Source: Brachybacterium endophyticum (GTDB taxonomy: Bacteria > Actinomycetota > Actinomycetes > Actinomycetales > Dermabacteraceae). From it: a DNA stretch of 64,000 nt. Where the stretch lies: assembly GCF_003130585.1 (NCBI RefSeq), contig NZ_QFKX01000008.1, forward strand, positions 27,745-91,744, written 5' to 3'. A program made the translations under genes and the position numbers. The stretch's first letter is position 1. Each line of letters starts with the position of its first letter. This document shows, in pieces, positions 48,264-56,206 of this stretch. The notes below the pieces were generated by a model that was not told the DNA's origin, searched no databases, and worked only from the letters and a program-made list of their open reading frames with translations.

Positions 48264-49150
48264 CTCTGCGTGTCCTGGTCGGCGGCCTCACTCCCGCGCG
48301 GGAGCGTGTCCTCCTCGACCTCGAGGGCGACCTCGACGGCGGACGCCGGAGCATCCGTCTCCACCTGCTGCGAGCGGCCCGAGGGGAGCCCGGCCACGCC
48401 CGTCGCCTCGACCACCACGACGCTGACGTTGTCGTGGCCGCCGGCCTCGACGGCCCGACGGACGAAGGTCTCCGCGGCTTCCTCGACATCGGCCGAGGTG
48501 CGCAGAAGCTGCTCGATCTCGGCGTCCTCTAGCTCGTTGGTCAGGCCGTCGGAGCACACCAGGATCCGGTCCCCGATCTCCGTGGGGATCAGCCAGTAGT
48601 CCGGGTCGGGGGCGTCACCGACCCCGAGGGCCCTGGTGATCATGTGGCGGTAGGGGTGGATGCGTGCCTCCGCCTCCGTGAGGTCACCGTGGTCGATGAG
48701 CTCCTGCACCACCGAATGATCGACGCTGACCTGCTCGAACAGATCGCCGGAGAGACGGTAGACGCGCGAGTCGCCGAGGTTCATCACCACCCAGTAGCCC
48801 ACACCGTCCAGGACGGCCGTGGCCACGAGGGCGACCGTGGTGCCGGCGCCGCGTTCGTCGTCCCCGCTCAGGGAGGTGATGCGGGTGCCGGCGCCGCGCA
48901 GGGCCTCGCCGAGCTGTTCGATCGTCACGTTCTCCTGGACGGTGAGCTTCTCGAACTCCTCTACGGCGATCGCGCTGGCGACCTCACCGGCGTTGTGCCC
49001 GCCCATGCCGTCGGCGACGAGGTGGATGGGGTGCACGTCCAGCACCGAGTCCTCGTTGGTCTCGCGCACGCGGCCGACGTCGGTCGCGTGCGCGGAGCGC
49101 ACACGGACGGTGCCGGGCAGGTCGGGGTCGGTCAGAGAGGGGTCGATCAC
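48260..49150 (-). CDS. PP2C-family protein Ser/Thr phosphatase
   Basis: 296 residues with the PPM metal motifs RETNEDSV, VADGMGGHNAGE, NLGDSRVYR, LVCSDGLTNEL and GGHDNVSVVVV. It has no membrane segment and an acidic tail of about 45 residues. It should reverse the phosphorylation made by the kinase encoded two genes downstream. The GTG start overlaps the FHA/RDD stop and its stop overlaps the next GTG, so translation is coupled. Confidence 0.95.
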   Translation of the reverse strand: MIDPSLTDPDLPGTVRVRSAHATDVGRVRETNEDSVLDVHPIHLVADGMGGHNAGEVASAIAVEEFEKLTVQENVTIEQLGEALRGAGTRITSLSGDDERGAGTTVALVATAVLDGVGYWVVMNLGDSRVYRLSGDLFEQVSVDHSVVQELIDHGDLTEAEARIHPYRHMITRALGVGDAPDPDYWLIPTEIGDRILVCSDGLTNELEDAEIEQLLRTSADVEEAAETFVRRAVEAGGHDNVSVVVVEATGVAGLPSGRSQQVETDAPASAVEVALEVEEDTLPRGSEAADQDTQR

Positions 49151-51138
49151 TGCATGCGCTCCACGGTGAAGGTGCGGTCCCCGACCGCGAGGGCGGCGCC
49201 GTCGGGCAGGGACATGGGCGTGTGGGGGTCGAGGTCCTGGCGGGTTCCGTCGGCGAGGATCACGGCCGATCCGTTGGTGGATCCGAGATCCTCGACCGTC
49301 AGGCCCTCGATGGCGGCCTCGATCCGCAGGTGGTTCTTGGAGACCGAACGGGTGTCGTCGGCGACGACCAGTCTCGCGAGGTCGTCCTGCGTTAGCGGGT
49401 TGCGGCCGAGGACGGCGCGGCCGCGCACCTCGTGCACGGTACCGTCGTCGAGACGGAGCCGGTACGTCGGACGACGCAGCGGCGAGATGCGGGTGGCCTC
49501 GAGGTCGCCGAGGTCATCGTCCACCGGGGCCTGCGCGGCGCGCGTGGACTCCTCGACGCCGGCAGCTGCCACTGGCTGTCCGTCCCGTGACGGGGAGGCG
49601 TCGGAGGGCCCGGCCGCGGCCGTCCCCCGGGCATCGTCGGGAGAGGCAGCTCCTGTGGGCAGGGACGGGGACGAGGTCCATGCCGCGCTCGAACCGGGAG
49701 GGGTCGCGGCGGCCGGCTCCGACGACTCGACGGGGACCTGCGGAGCCTCCGCCCGCCGGTCCGGGTCGATGCTCGGGCCCGGTCCGCCGCTCGGGCCCGG
49801 GTCAACGCTCGAGCTCGGGGCGACGCTCGGGCTCGGGGCGGCCCCGGGCGGCGCCCAGGGGTCGATCACGGCCGGTGGGTCCTGGTGCCCGACCGAGTGC
49901 TGCTCGCCCTGCTGAGCATCCGCCGAGGACGGGGTCGTGCGACGAGCGGGCTCCGCTTCCCCTCCTGAGGGCGCCTGGGCCGCAGGCGCCTGGGCCGACG
50001 ACGCTTGCGGGGCGGGAGGCCCGGACTGCTCGCGAGGTGGTGCCCACGGTGAGGAGGTGATGACGTCACCGTCCGCGCTCGGTCGGGCGGGCTGGGCATC
50101 CTGTCCCCGGTGTTCGGAGCGGGCGGGCTCCTGCTCCGCTGCCGCGGCGTCCCCTCCGGTGCTCTCCCATGCGGCTCCCGGACGGGCCGTGAGGTTCTCC
50201 CGCACGTCCACGGGCACCGAGGCGCGTCCGAGGTACTCGGCGGCTCCAGGGCGCTCGAAGTCGTCGGGTCGCGGCAGCAGGGGGTTGCGTCCCTTGCGCA
50301 CGTCGACGACGATCCCGCCGACCATACGGTCGTGGAATCCGCGCCCGTGGCCCCGGGGGTCCAGGAACACCGAGAGACCCATCAGCCAGGAGAGTGCCCA
50401 GAACACGAGGTAGCGGCCCAGGGCGCGGACGAACCCCAGAGGCTGCGACGTGTCCTCGCGCACCACCCGGAGCCCCAGGATGAAGGTGCCCGGGGTGAAG
50501 CCCTTGCTGCCCTGCAGCCAGATCACCACCAGGGCGTACGCGAGAGGCAGGGCGACGCCCACGCCGCACAGGATGGTCGCGGCGGTCGGTGCCGTGCGGA
50601 ACGCCACCAGGATCACGCCGATCCACAGCGGGAGGGCGATCAGCAGGGAGGCGACGCCGTCGATCAGGTAGGCGAGGATGCGCTTGCCCGGACCTCCCGG
50701 CGCACAGCCGTCCAACGGCGGAGCGAGGGGCCCGCGGCCGTCACCGGCGGCGACCTGCCCCGACGAGGGCGCCGGCGCCCGGCCCCAGGGCTCGGCGCTG
50801 TGCTGTGCGTCCATCCCCCGATCGTACTGGCCCGGAGGCCGCAGGGACGTGCCGCCGGGCTCCGGAGGAGCGGGAACACTGCTGCCCAGCAGCTCGATGC
50901 CCTCCGGATCCGAGGGCCCCGCAGCGGCGGGCGCCGGACGCCGGGAGGGCCGCGGGGGCGGGGCCCACGCGTCGGGTGCGTCCGTCGCCCGCTTCTCGTA
51001 GGGCGACTCCCGGTAGCGGGCTCCGCACTCACCGCAGATCGCCGCGCCGGCGCTCAGCAGGGCACCGCACGTGCTGCAGTAGCGCGGTGTGCCGGCGTCG
51101 GGACCCGGCGAGCTCGCCTGCCCTGCGTGACTGCTCAT
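49147..51138 (-). CDS. Zinc-ribbon/RDD membrane/FHA protein
   Basis: 663 residues. An N-terminal zinc ribbon (YCSTCGALL, AICGECGARY) and a disordered stretch lead to an RDD domain with about three helices (KRILAYLIDGVASLL, GFTPGTFILGLRVV, FHDRMVGGIVV). A long Pro/Ser/Ala-rich linker and a canonical C-terminal FHA domain follow (LGRNPLT, SVSKNHLRI, DLGSTNGS). It would hold an FHA domain at the membrane. I chose the ATG at 51138 because it overlaps the upstream stop as other genes here do; an ATG 7 codons earlier is possible. Confidence 0.88.
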   Translation of the reverse strand: MSSHAGQASSPGPDAGTPRYCSTCGALLSAGAAICGECGARYRESPYEKRATDAPDAWAPPPRPSRRPAPAAAGPSDPEGIELLGSSVPAPPEPGGTSLRPPGQYDRGMDAQHSAEPWGRAPAPSSGQVAAGDGRGPLAPPLDGCAPGGPGKRILAYLIDGVASLLIALPLWIGVILVAFRTAPTAATILCGVGVALPLAYALVVIWLQGSKGFTPGTFILGLRVVREDTSQPLGFVRALGRYLVFWALSWLMGLSVFLDPRGHGRGFHDRMVGGIVVDVRKGRNPLLPRPDDFERPGAAEYLGRASVPVDVRENLTARPGAAWESTGGDAAAAEQEPARSEHRGQDAQPARPSADGDVITSSPWAPPREQSGPPAPQASSAQAPAAQAPSGGEAEPARRTTPSSADAQQGEQHSVGHQDPPAVIDPWAPPGAAPSPSVAPSSSVDPGPSGGPGPSIDPDRRAEAPQVPVESSEPAAATPPGSSAAWTSSPSLPTGAASPDDARGTAAAGPSDASPSRDGQPVAAAGVEESTRAAQAPVDDDLGDLEATRISPLRRPTYRLRLDDGTVHEVRGRAVLGRNPLTQDDLARLVVADDTRSVSKNHLRIEAAIEGLTVEDLGSTNGSAVILADGTRQDLDPHTPMSLPDGAALAVGDRTFTVERMQ

Positions 51139-53780
51139 CCTCGATCCCCCCCCCTGCATCGTGCGGCACGGCGCTCGCGCCGGCTCCGGAGGCTGCCGGC
51201 GCCCCTGTCGAGCCCGCTGCGGACGGCGCCGGTCGCTCGACCGACGGCACCGCGGACCGCTGCGATCGCGGCGGGACCATCCGACGAAGAACCGTACCCC
51301 GCGCGGGCCGACCTCGCAGCGCCCGCTCGCCGCCCGCGGCGTTCCTGCCCCGCCTCTCGGCCATGGGCGCGGAAGGAGCGCAGTGACGCCGTGGCCAGCA
51401 GTCGGCGGTGCCAGGGCAGACCGGCGGTCATACGGCGCCGGCTCTCCATCACGCCGGCCCAGTAGGCCTCCAGGTCGGATTCGGCCGGGACCTCGGGCGC
51501 GAAGGTCGCACGGTCGGCGCCGGCAGCCAGACGGTCCACCTGCTCCGCCGCCTGCTCACGCGTCGTCCCGTCGGGCCCGTCCCCCTCCCCGGGAAGGGCC
51601 TCGCCGATGTGCCGGGCCGTCTCCCGCCGGGTGGCACGGGTGGCCGGGGTGTGGCCGAGGTCGAGGTGCAGGTCGACGAGCTCGCGCCACCCGCCGTCGA
51701 CGCGGTCGCCCGGGGCGCCGCGCCACCTGCGATCACGACGACGCATCGTCTTCGCCCCGGCGATCACGCCGAGCGTGGCAGCGGCCAGCAGCACCAGCAG
51801 TCCGATCCCCGAGGTGAACCCGACCCACAGCGACGCCGGCTCGTCGGGGTCCGGCGGGTCGGGCTGGTCCTCGGCGATGGCCCCGGGCGGAGGGGTGGGC
51901 GGCTCGGCCGGGGGCGGCGGCGGCTGCGGGACCTGCGGCTGCGGCTTGTCGGTGGTCTTCTTCTCGGGCTGGGTGAGGTTGTTGTCCTTGTCGGGAGCCG
52001 GATCGAAGCGCTCCCAGTGGATCGCGGAGGAGCCGGGCTCCTGGAAGGCGACCTCGACCCAGGCGGTGACGTCGTCACCGGTGACCGTCGCGGTGCCGTG
52101 CTCGGCCTCGTCGACGTCGAAGCCCATCACCACACGGGCGGGGATGCCGATCTCGCGCGCCATCACCGCGGTGAGGACGGCGAACTGCTCCTCGTCGCCG
52201 ATCTTGCCCTGGGGCGCGGCATCGGCCTCCGAGCGGTCGAACGACGGCTCGTTGAGCATCGCGAGCAGGCGCGCCTGGCCGTGGCCCGAGAGGGAGGCCT
52301 GCTCGTCGTCGATGCCGTGGGAGTACTCGGCCTCGGCCTGGATCCCGAGCAGCAGGTTCTGCATGGTCTCGTAGTCGGTGGGGGCGCCCTCCGCCCACTC
52401 CTGCGCCTGGGACTTGAGGTGCGGGTCGAGACCCTCGGTCCTCGGGAGGCTCTCGGCCACGTCACCGGCGAAGCGCATCGAGTGCTGCTGCTCATCGTCG
52501 GCGGCCTTGTACGGCTCGTAGCGCAGGGTGTAGCTGTCGCCCTGTCGCAGCCCGGAGGAGTCCACGAGCGTCTGCGAGCGGCGGTTCAGGAAGAGGGTGT
52601 CCCCGATGCTGCTGCCGCCGGCGTCCTGGGACGCGGCGTCCTTCGGATCGACCCGGTCGGTTCCGGTGCCGACCGTGGGCATCCAGACGCCGGAGTAGCC
52701 GTCGACGGTGACCGTCGCCGACTTCGCCCGGGAGCTCGGCTCGCTGAGGTCGACGTCCCCGGCGACCTTGAGGAAGGCCCCGGAGGGCGAGCGCGCGTCG
52801 GAGCTCCCTGCGACGTCGTAGACCTGCAGGTTGTAGTCGTCGAGAGTGGCCAGGCGGACGGAGTCGCCGTTCGAGATGCCGTCGACGGTGAACAGCTTCT
52901 CCTCGCGCCGGTGCTTGATGTACCCGCGGAAGTCGGCCAGCGGGGAGACGTACTGCCGGGGGTCGAACTGCGGGGTCATGGTGTCGCGCAGCGCGAAGCG
53001 GGCGGTCCCTGCCGGCGGGTCGAGCGTCGGGCTCGCCGCGGCGGTGAGACCGGCGCTCAGCAGGAGGATCACTCCCCCGCCGATCACGCGTCGGCGCAGC
53101 ACGGGGTTGTGCCAGGAGCCGGGGCGCACGGTGTCGGAGATGATCGTGGAGCGGGAGTCCCGCAGCCGAGCGCTCTCGAACCTCCAGCTGAGCCAGGCCA
53201 GGGAGAGCGCTGCGAACAGCAGCCCGCGCAGCAGCGGCAGCGTGGCCGTCGTCGTGCCGAAGACGATCGAGCACGCGAGCATCCCGCACGGGAACAGCCA
53301 GGCGAGGGCGTAGTGGCGTGTGCGCAGCAGCACCGAGAATCCGGCGACGACCAGCAGCAGCATCGGCAGCCAGACCACGCCCAGCACACCGTCGCCGATG
53401 CCGATCGGCGGGCTCATGGTCAGCGCGCTCTTCCACGTGGTCACGGGCATCCGCAGCAGGTCCAGCAGCGAGGCCGGCGTGGGCAGCGCGCCCCAGCGGG
53501 CGCGGGCGGGCACCGCGAACGCGGAGCCGAGCAGGAAGTGGACGATCACGAGGGCGAGCGTCAGCAGCAGGGGGCCGAAGCGCCAGCGGGCGCCGGCGAG
53601 CGCGATCCCGGCGGAGAGGATCAGGGCCATCAAACCTGTCACCAGGTACCAGGGGCCCCCGAACACCGAGTGGTACCCGAGCAGCGCGAGCACGAACAGG
53701 ACGGCGAGGACGCCGGCGTCCGCGGCGACCTCGCCCGCGGTCCGCACCGGGGCGCCGGGCCGCGTCTCGCGGGGGCTCAT
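51135..53780 (-). CDS. Transglutaminase-fold membrane protein lacking catalytic Cys and His
   Basis: 881 residues. About seven N-terminal helices precede an extracellular transglutaminase-like core, a Pro-rich stretch, a further helix (ASLWVGFTSGIGLLVLL) and a cytosolic tail. The fold is clear (AREIGIPARVVMGF, AWVEVAF, RFDPAP). The active-site Cys position, normally G-x-C-E-Q-F-A, reads GDEEQFA (E529), and the HAW histidine reads TAW; only the Asp remains. It is therefore probably a binding pseudoenzyme. A run of nine G lies at its 3' end. Confidence 0.88.
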   Translation of the reverse strand: MSPRETRPGAPVRTAGEVAADAGVLAVLFVLALLGYHSVFGGPWYLVTGLMALILSAGIALAGARWRFGPLLLTLALVIVHFLLGSAFAVPARARWGALPTPASLLDLLRMPVTTWKSALTMSPPIGIGDGVLGVVWLPMLLLVVAGFSVLLRTRHYALAWLFPCGMLACSIVFGTTTATLPLLRGLLFAALSLAWLSWRFESARLRDSRSTIISDTVRPGSWHNPVLRRRVIGGGVILLLSAGLTAAASPTLDPPAGTARFALRDTMTPQFDPRQYVSPLADFRGYIKHRREEKLFTVDGISNGDSVRLATLDDYNLQVYDVAGSSDARSPSGAFLKVAGDVDLSEPSSRAKSATVTVDGYSGVWMPTVGTGTDRVDPKDAASQDAGGSSIGDTLFLNRRSQTLVDSSGLRQGDSYTLRYEPYKAADDEQQHSMRFAGDVAESLPRTEGLDPHLKSQAQEWAEGAPTDYETMQNLLLGIQAEAEYSHGIDDEQASLSGHGQARLLAMLNEPSFDRSEADAAPQGKIGDEEQFAVLTAVMAREIGIPARVVMGFDVDEAEHGTATVTGDDVTAWVEVAFQEPGSSAIHWERFDPAPDKDNNLTQPEKKTTDKPQPQVPQPPPPPAEPPTPPPGAIAEDQPDPPDPDEPASLWVGFTSGIGLLVLLAAATLGVIAGAKTMRRRDRRWRGAPGDRVDGGWRELVDLHLDLGHTPATRATRRETARHIGEALPGEGDGPDGTTREQAAEQVDRLAAGADRATFAPEVPAESDLEAYWAGVMESRRRMTAGLPWHRRLLATASLRSFRAHGREAGQERRGRRAGAARSARAGYGSSSDGPAAIAAVRGAVGRATGAVRSGLDRGAGSLRSRRERRAARCRGGDRG
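51146..51154 (-). repeat. G9 homopolymer at the gene junction
   Basis: Nine consecutive G on the coding strand lie within the last four codons of the transglutaminase-fold gene, 8 nt before the ATGA overlap. Slippage would change that C-terminus or join it to the next frame. Confidence 0.9.
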
Positions 53781-55183
53781 CGTCCCACCGTCCGCATCGC
53801 CATCGGCAGGCTCTCGAGCCTGCCGAGGGTCACCATCTCGAGACCTCCGAGGGTCGAGCGCCGCACCTCGGCCCCGCTCTCGCAGCGCACCGCGATCGGC
53901 AGCACACCGGGCGGGAAGCGGTTCGCCGCCTGGTTGAGCTCGGTGGGCGTCGTGAGCGAGCCGACCACGAGGACCACCGCCGATGCGCTGGGGGCGATGT
54001 CGGCGCACTTCTGCCCGAGGTCACGCAGCGTCCTGCGACCGCGGTGCGGCTCCACCACGGTGTAGTCGTCCAGCAGCAGCCGTCGGGTCCGGGTGCGCTG
54101 ACGCGCCCCCGTGGTGACGGCGGTCAGCTCCTTCTCCTCGAGCAAGGTCTGCACGGAGACCGACGCGGCGGCGGAGACGGCCAGCTCGAACTCGTCCTCG
54201 TCGGCGAAGTCACCGAGACGATCGGCGAGGGCGACGACCACGTGCGCTCGCCGGGTCTCCTCGAACTGGCGCACCATGAGCTTGCCGGTGCGCGCGGTCG
54301 TGCGCCAGTGCACGTGCCGGCGGTCATCGCCCGGGGTGTAGTCCCGCAGCGCGTGGAAGGCGATGTCGGAGCTGGAGAGGTCGGAGGAGGGCGTTCCCTC
54401 GAGGTCGCGCAGGTAGCCGCTCGCCGCCTCGTCGAGACGGACGGTGCGCGGGTGGACGTACAGCTCCTGGGCCTTCGCCCACGTCACCTGACGACGCATC
54501 AGGGACAGCGGGTCGTCACGCACGGAGCGCACCGGGCCGACGACGAGCACGGCACGGCGGCGGGTGGGCACCGCGAACAGTTCCTCGTGGCCGGCACCGG
54601 CGCCCAGGCGCGGCACCAGGAACTGGGCGCGGGCCGCGCCCACCGCCAGTTCGATGCGCGAGGGCAGGATGGCCCGATCGGTGGGGTTCCTGACCTCGAC
54701 GCGGCCGACGGCGCGGGTTCCCACGACCACCCGGTGGGACTGCAGGTCCAAGGTGATCTCGTAGGAGGTGCGCCCCAGCACGAACACGGCCGCGATCAGC
54801 AGCGGGATCAGCAGCGCGAGCGCGATCACGTTCAGCTCCGTCACGTGCAGGAGAAGACCTGCGATGCCGCACACGAGCACGGCGGCCAGCAGGCACCAGC
54901 CGATCGGCGAGACGACGGCGAGGACGGGCCGCGCCCGGCGCCAGCTGCGGGTCGCCGCGCCCCGCAGGGTCTCGCGCGCACTGCGCCTCGGTTCCTCGTG
55001 CCGGCCGGCGTCTCCACTCCCGGAGATCGTCGGTGCCGTGTCGCCGGATGCGGCGGTCCCGTCCACGGCGCCGTCTGCGACGGCGCGCGCGGTGGACACG
55101 CTCCCGCCCGCGCCGGGAGTCGGCGCGGTCGGGGTCATCTCGTACGGAGTGCCGACCTCCGAGCGGGTGGGCGGGGTGCTCAT
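53777..55183 (-). CDS. DUF58 domain protein
   Basis: 468 residues. It has a disordered N-terminus, two helices (SPIGWCLLAAVLVCGIAGLL and a second at 120-140), then the DUF58 core with DYTPGDDRRHVHWRTTARTG, its hallmark, and a vWA-like fold. DUF58 proteins pair with MoxR ATPases and transglutaminase proteins, and this gene order (moxR-DUF58-TG) is the standard one. The function is probably assembly or chaperoning of an extracytoplasmic complex. The ATG overlaps the MoxR stop by 4 nt. Confidence 0.92.
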   Translation of the reverse strand: MSTPPTRSEVGTPYEMTPTAPTPGAGGSVSTARAVADGAVDGTAASGDTAPTISGSGDAGRHEEPRRSARETLRGAATRSWRRARPVLAVVSPIGWCLLAAVLVCGIAGLLLHVTELNVIALALLIPLLIAAVFVLGRTSYEITLDLQSHRVVVGTRAVGRVEVRNPTDRAILPSRIELAVGAARAQFLVPRLGAGAGHEELFAVPTRRRAVLVVGPVRSVRDDPLSLMRRQVTWAKAQELYVHPRTVRLDEAASGYLRDLEGTPSSDLSSSDIAFHALRDYTPGDDRRHVHWRTTARTGKLMVRQFEETRRAHVVVALADRLGDFADEDEFELAVSAAASVSVQTLLEEKELTAVTTGARQRTRTRRLLLDDYTVVEPHRGRRTLRDLGQKCADIAPSASAVVLVVGSLTTPTELNQAANRFPPGVLPIAVRCESGAEVRRSTLGGLEMVTLGRLESLPMAMRTVGR

Positions 55184-56154
55184 GCGGTCTGTCGGCGGGC
55201 CTGCGGGGGTGCGACCTCGGAGAGGATCCTGCTCATCACACTGCGCGCGCTGGCGCCGGCGAACTCCGCCTCGGGATCCAGCACGAAGCGGTGCAGCCAG
55301 ACCGGGTCGACCAGGTCCTTGACGTCGTCGGGGATCACGTAGTGGCGGCCGTCGGCAGCTGCCCACACCTTGACCGCGCGCATCAGCGCGAGAGCGCCAC
55401 GGATGGAGACGCCGACCCGCACCTCGTCGGCCAGGCGGGTCTCCTCCATCAACCGGGAGACGTACTCGAGCACGGCCGGGTCCACGTGCACGGTCGCGGC
55501 CAGCTCGGTCATGTCGTCGACCGCCTGCAGGGAGATCTTGGGGCTCAGCGCGCGGCTGCGGTCACGGATCGCCGATCCCTGCAGGATCTGCACGCTCGAG
55601 GCGTGGTCCGGGTACCCCAGGGAGGTCTTCATCAGGAAGCGATCGAGCTGGGCCTCGGGCAGGCGGTAGGTGCCGGCCTGCTCGATGGGGTTCTGGGTGG
55701 CGATCACGAGGAACGGGGAGCCGACCTCATGGGTGATGCCGTCGACCGTCACCCGGCCCTCCTCCATCACCTCGAGCATGGCCGACTGGGTCTTCGGGGA
55801 GGCGCGGTTGATCTCGTCGGCCAGCACGATGTTGGAGAAGACCGGGCCCTTGTGGAATTCGAACTGCTTGGAGGCCTGGTCGTAGATCGTCACGCCGGTG
55901 ACGTCGGAGGGCAGCAGGTCGGGGGTGAACTGGATGCGCGTCGACATGCCCTGGACGGTCGCGGCGAGCGCGCGGGCCAGTGACGTCTTCCCCGTCCCCG
56001 GCGCGTCCTCGAGCAGGACGTGTCCCGGGGCGAGCATCGAGGTGAGGACGAGGCGCACCACGTCGCTCTTGCCCAGGACGGCCTGGCCGACGCTCTGGAC
56101 GAGCTTGTCGAAGGTCTCGGCGAACCACTTCGCCTGGTCGGGGGTCATGCTCAC
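55180..56154 (-). CDS. MoxR family AAA+ ATPase
   Basis: 324 residues with Walker A EDAPGTGKTSLARAL, the MoxR insert LLPSDVTGVTIYD, Walker B VLADEINRASPKTQSAMLE and sensor regions ATQNPIEQAGTY. MoxR ATPases act as chaperones for metal- or vWA-containing partners. The GTG at 56154 has GGAGAT 5 nt upstream; an ATG two codons later is possible. It is 52 nt after the giant Ig/FN3 gene. Confidence 0.95.
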   Translation of the reverse strand: MSMTPDQAKWFAETFDKLVQSVGQAVLGKSDVVRLVLTSMLAPGHVLLEDAPGTGKTSLARALAATVQGMSTRIQFTPDLLPSDVTGVTIYDQASKQFEFHKGPVFSNIVLADEINRASPKTQSAMLEVMEEGRVTVDGITHEVGSPFLVIATQNPIEQAGTYRLPEAQLDRFLMKTSLGYPDHASSVQILQGSAIRDRSRALSPKISLQAVDDMTELAATVHVDPAVLEYVSRLMEETRLADEVRVGVSIRGALALMRAVKVWAAADGRHYVIPDDVKDLVDPVWLHRFVLDPEAEFAGASARSVMSRILSEVAPPQARRQTA

Positions 56155-56206
56155 GGGGATCTCCGATGGTGCTGGGATGGGACTTGCTGTGATCTGCAGT
56201 GCGGGC

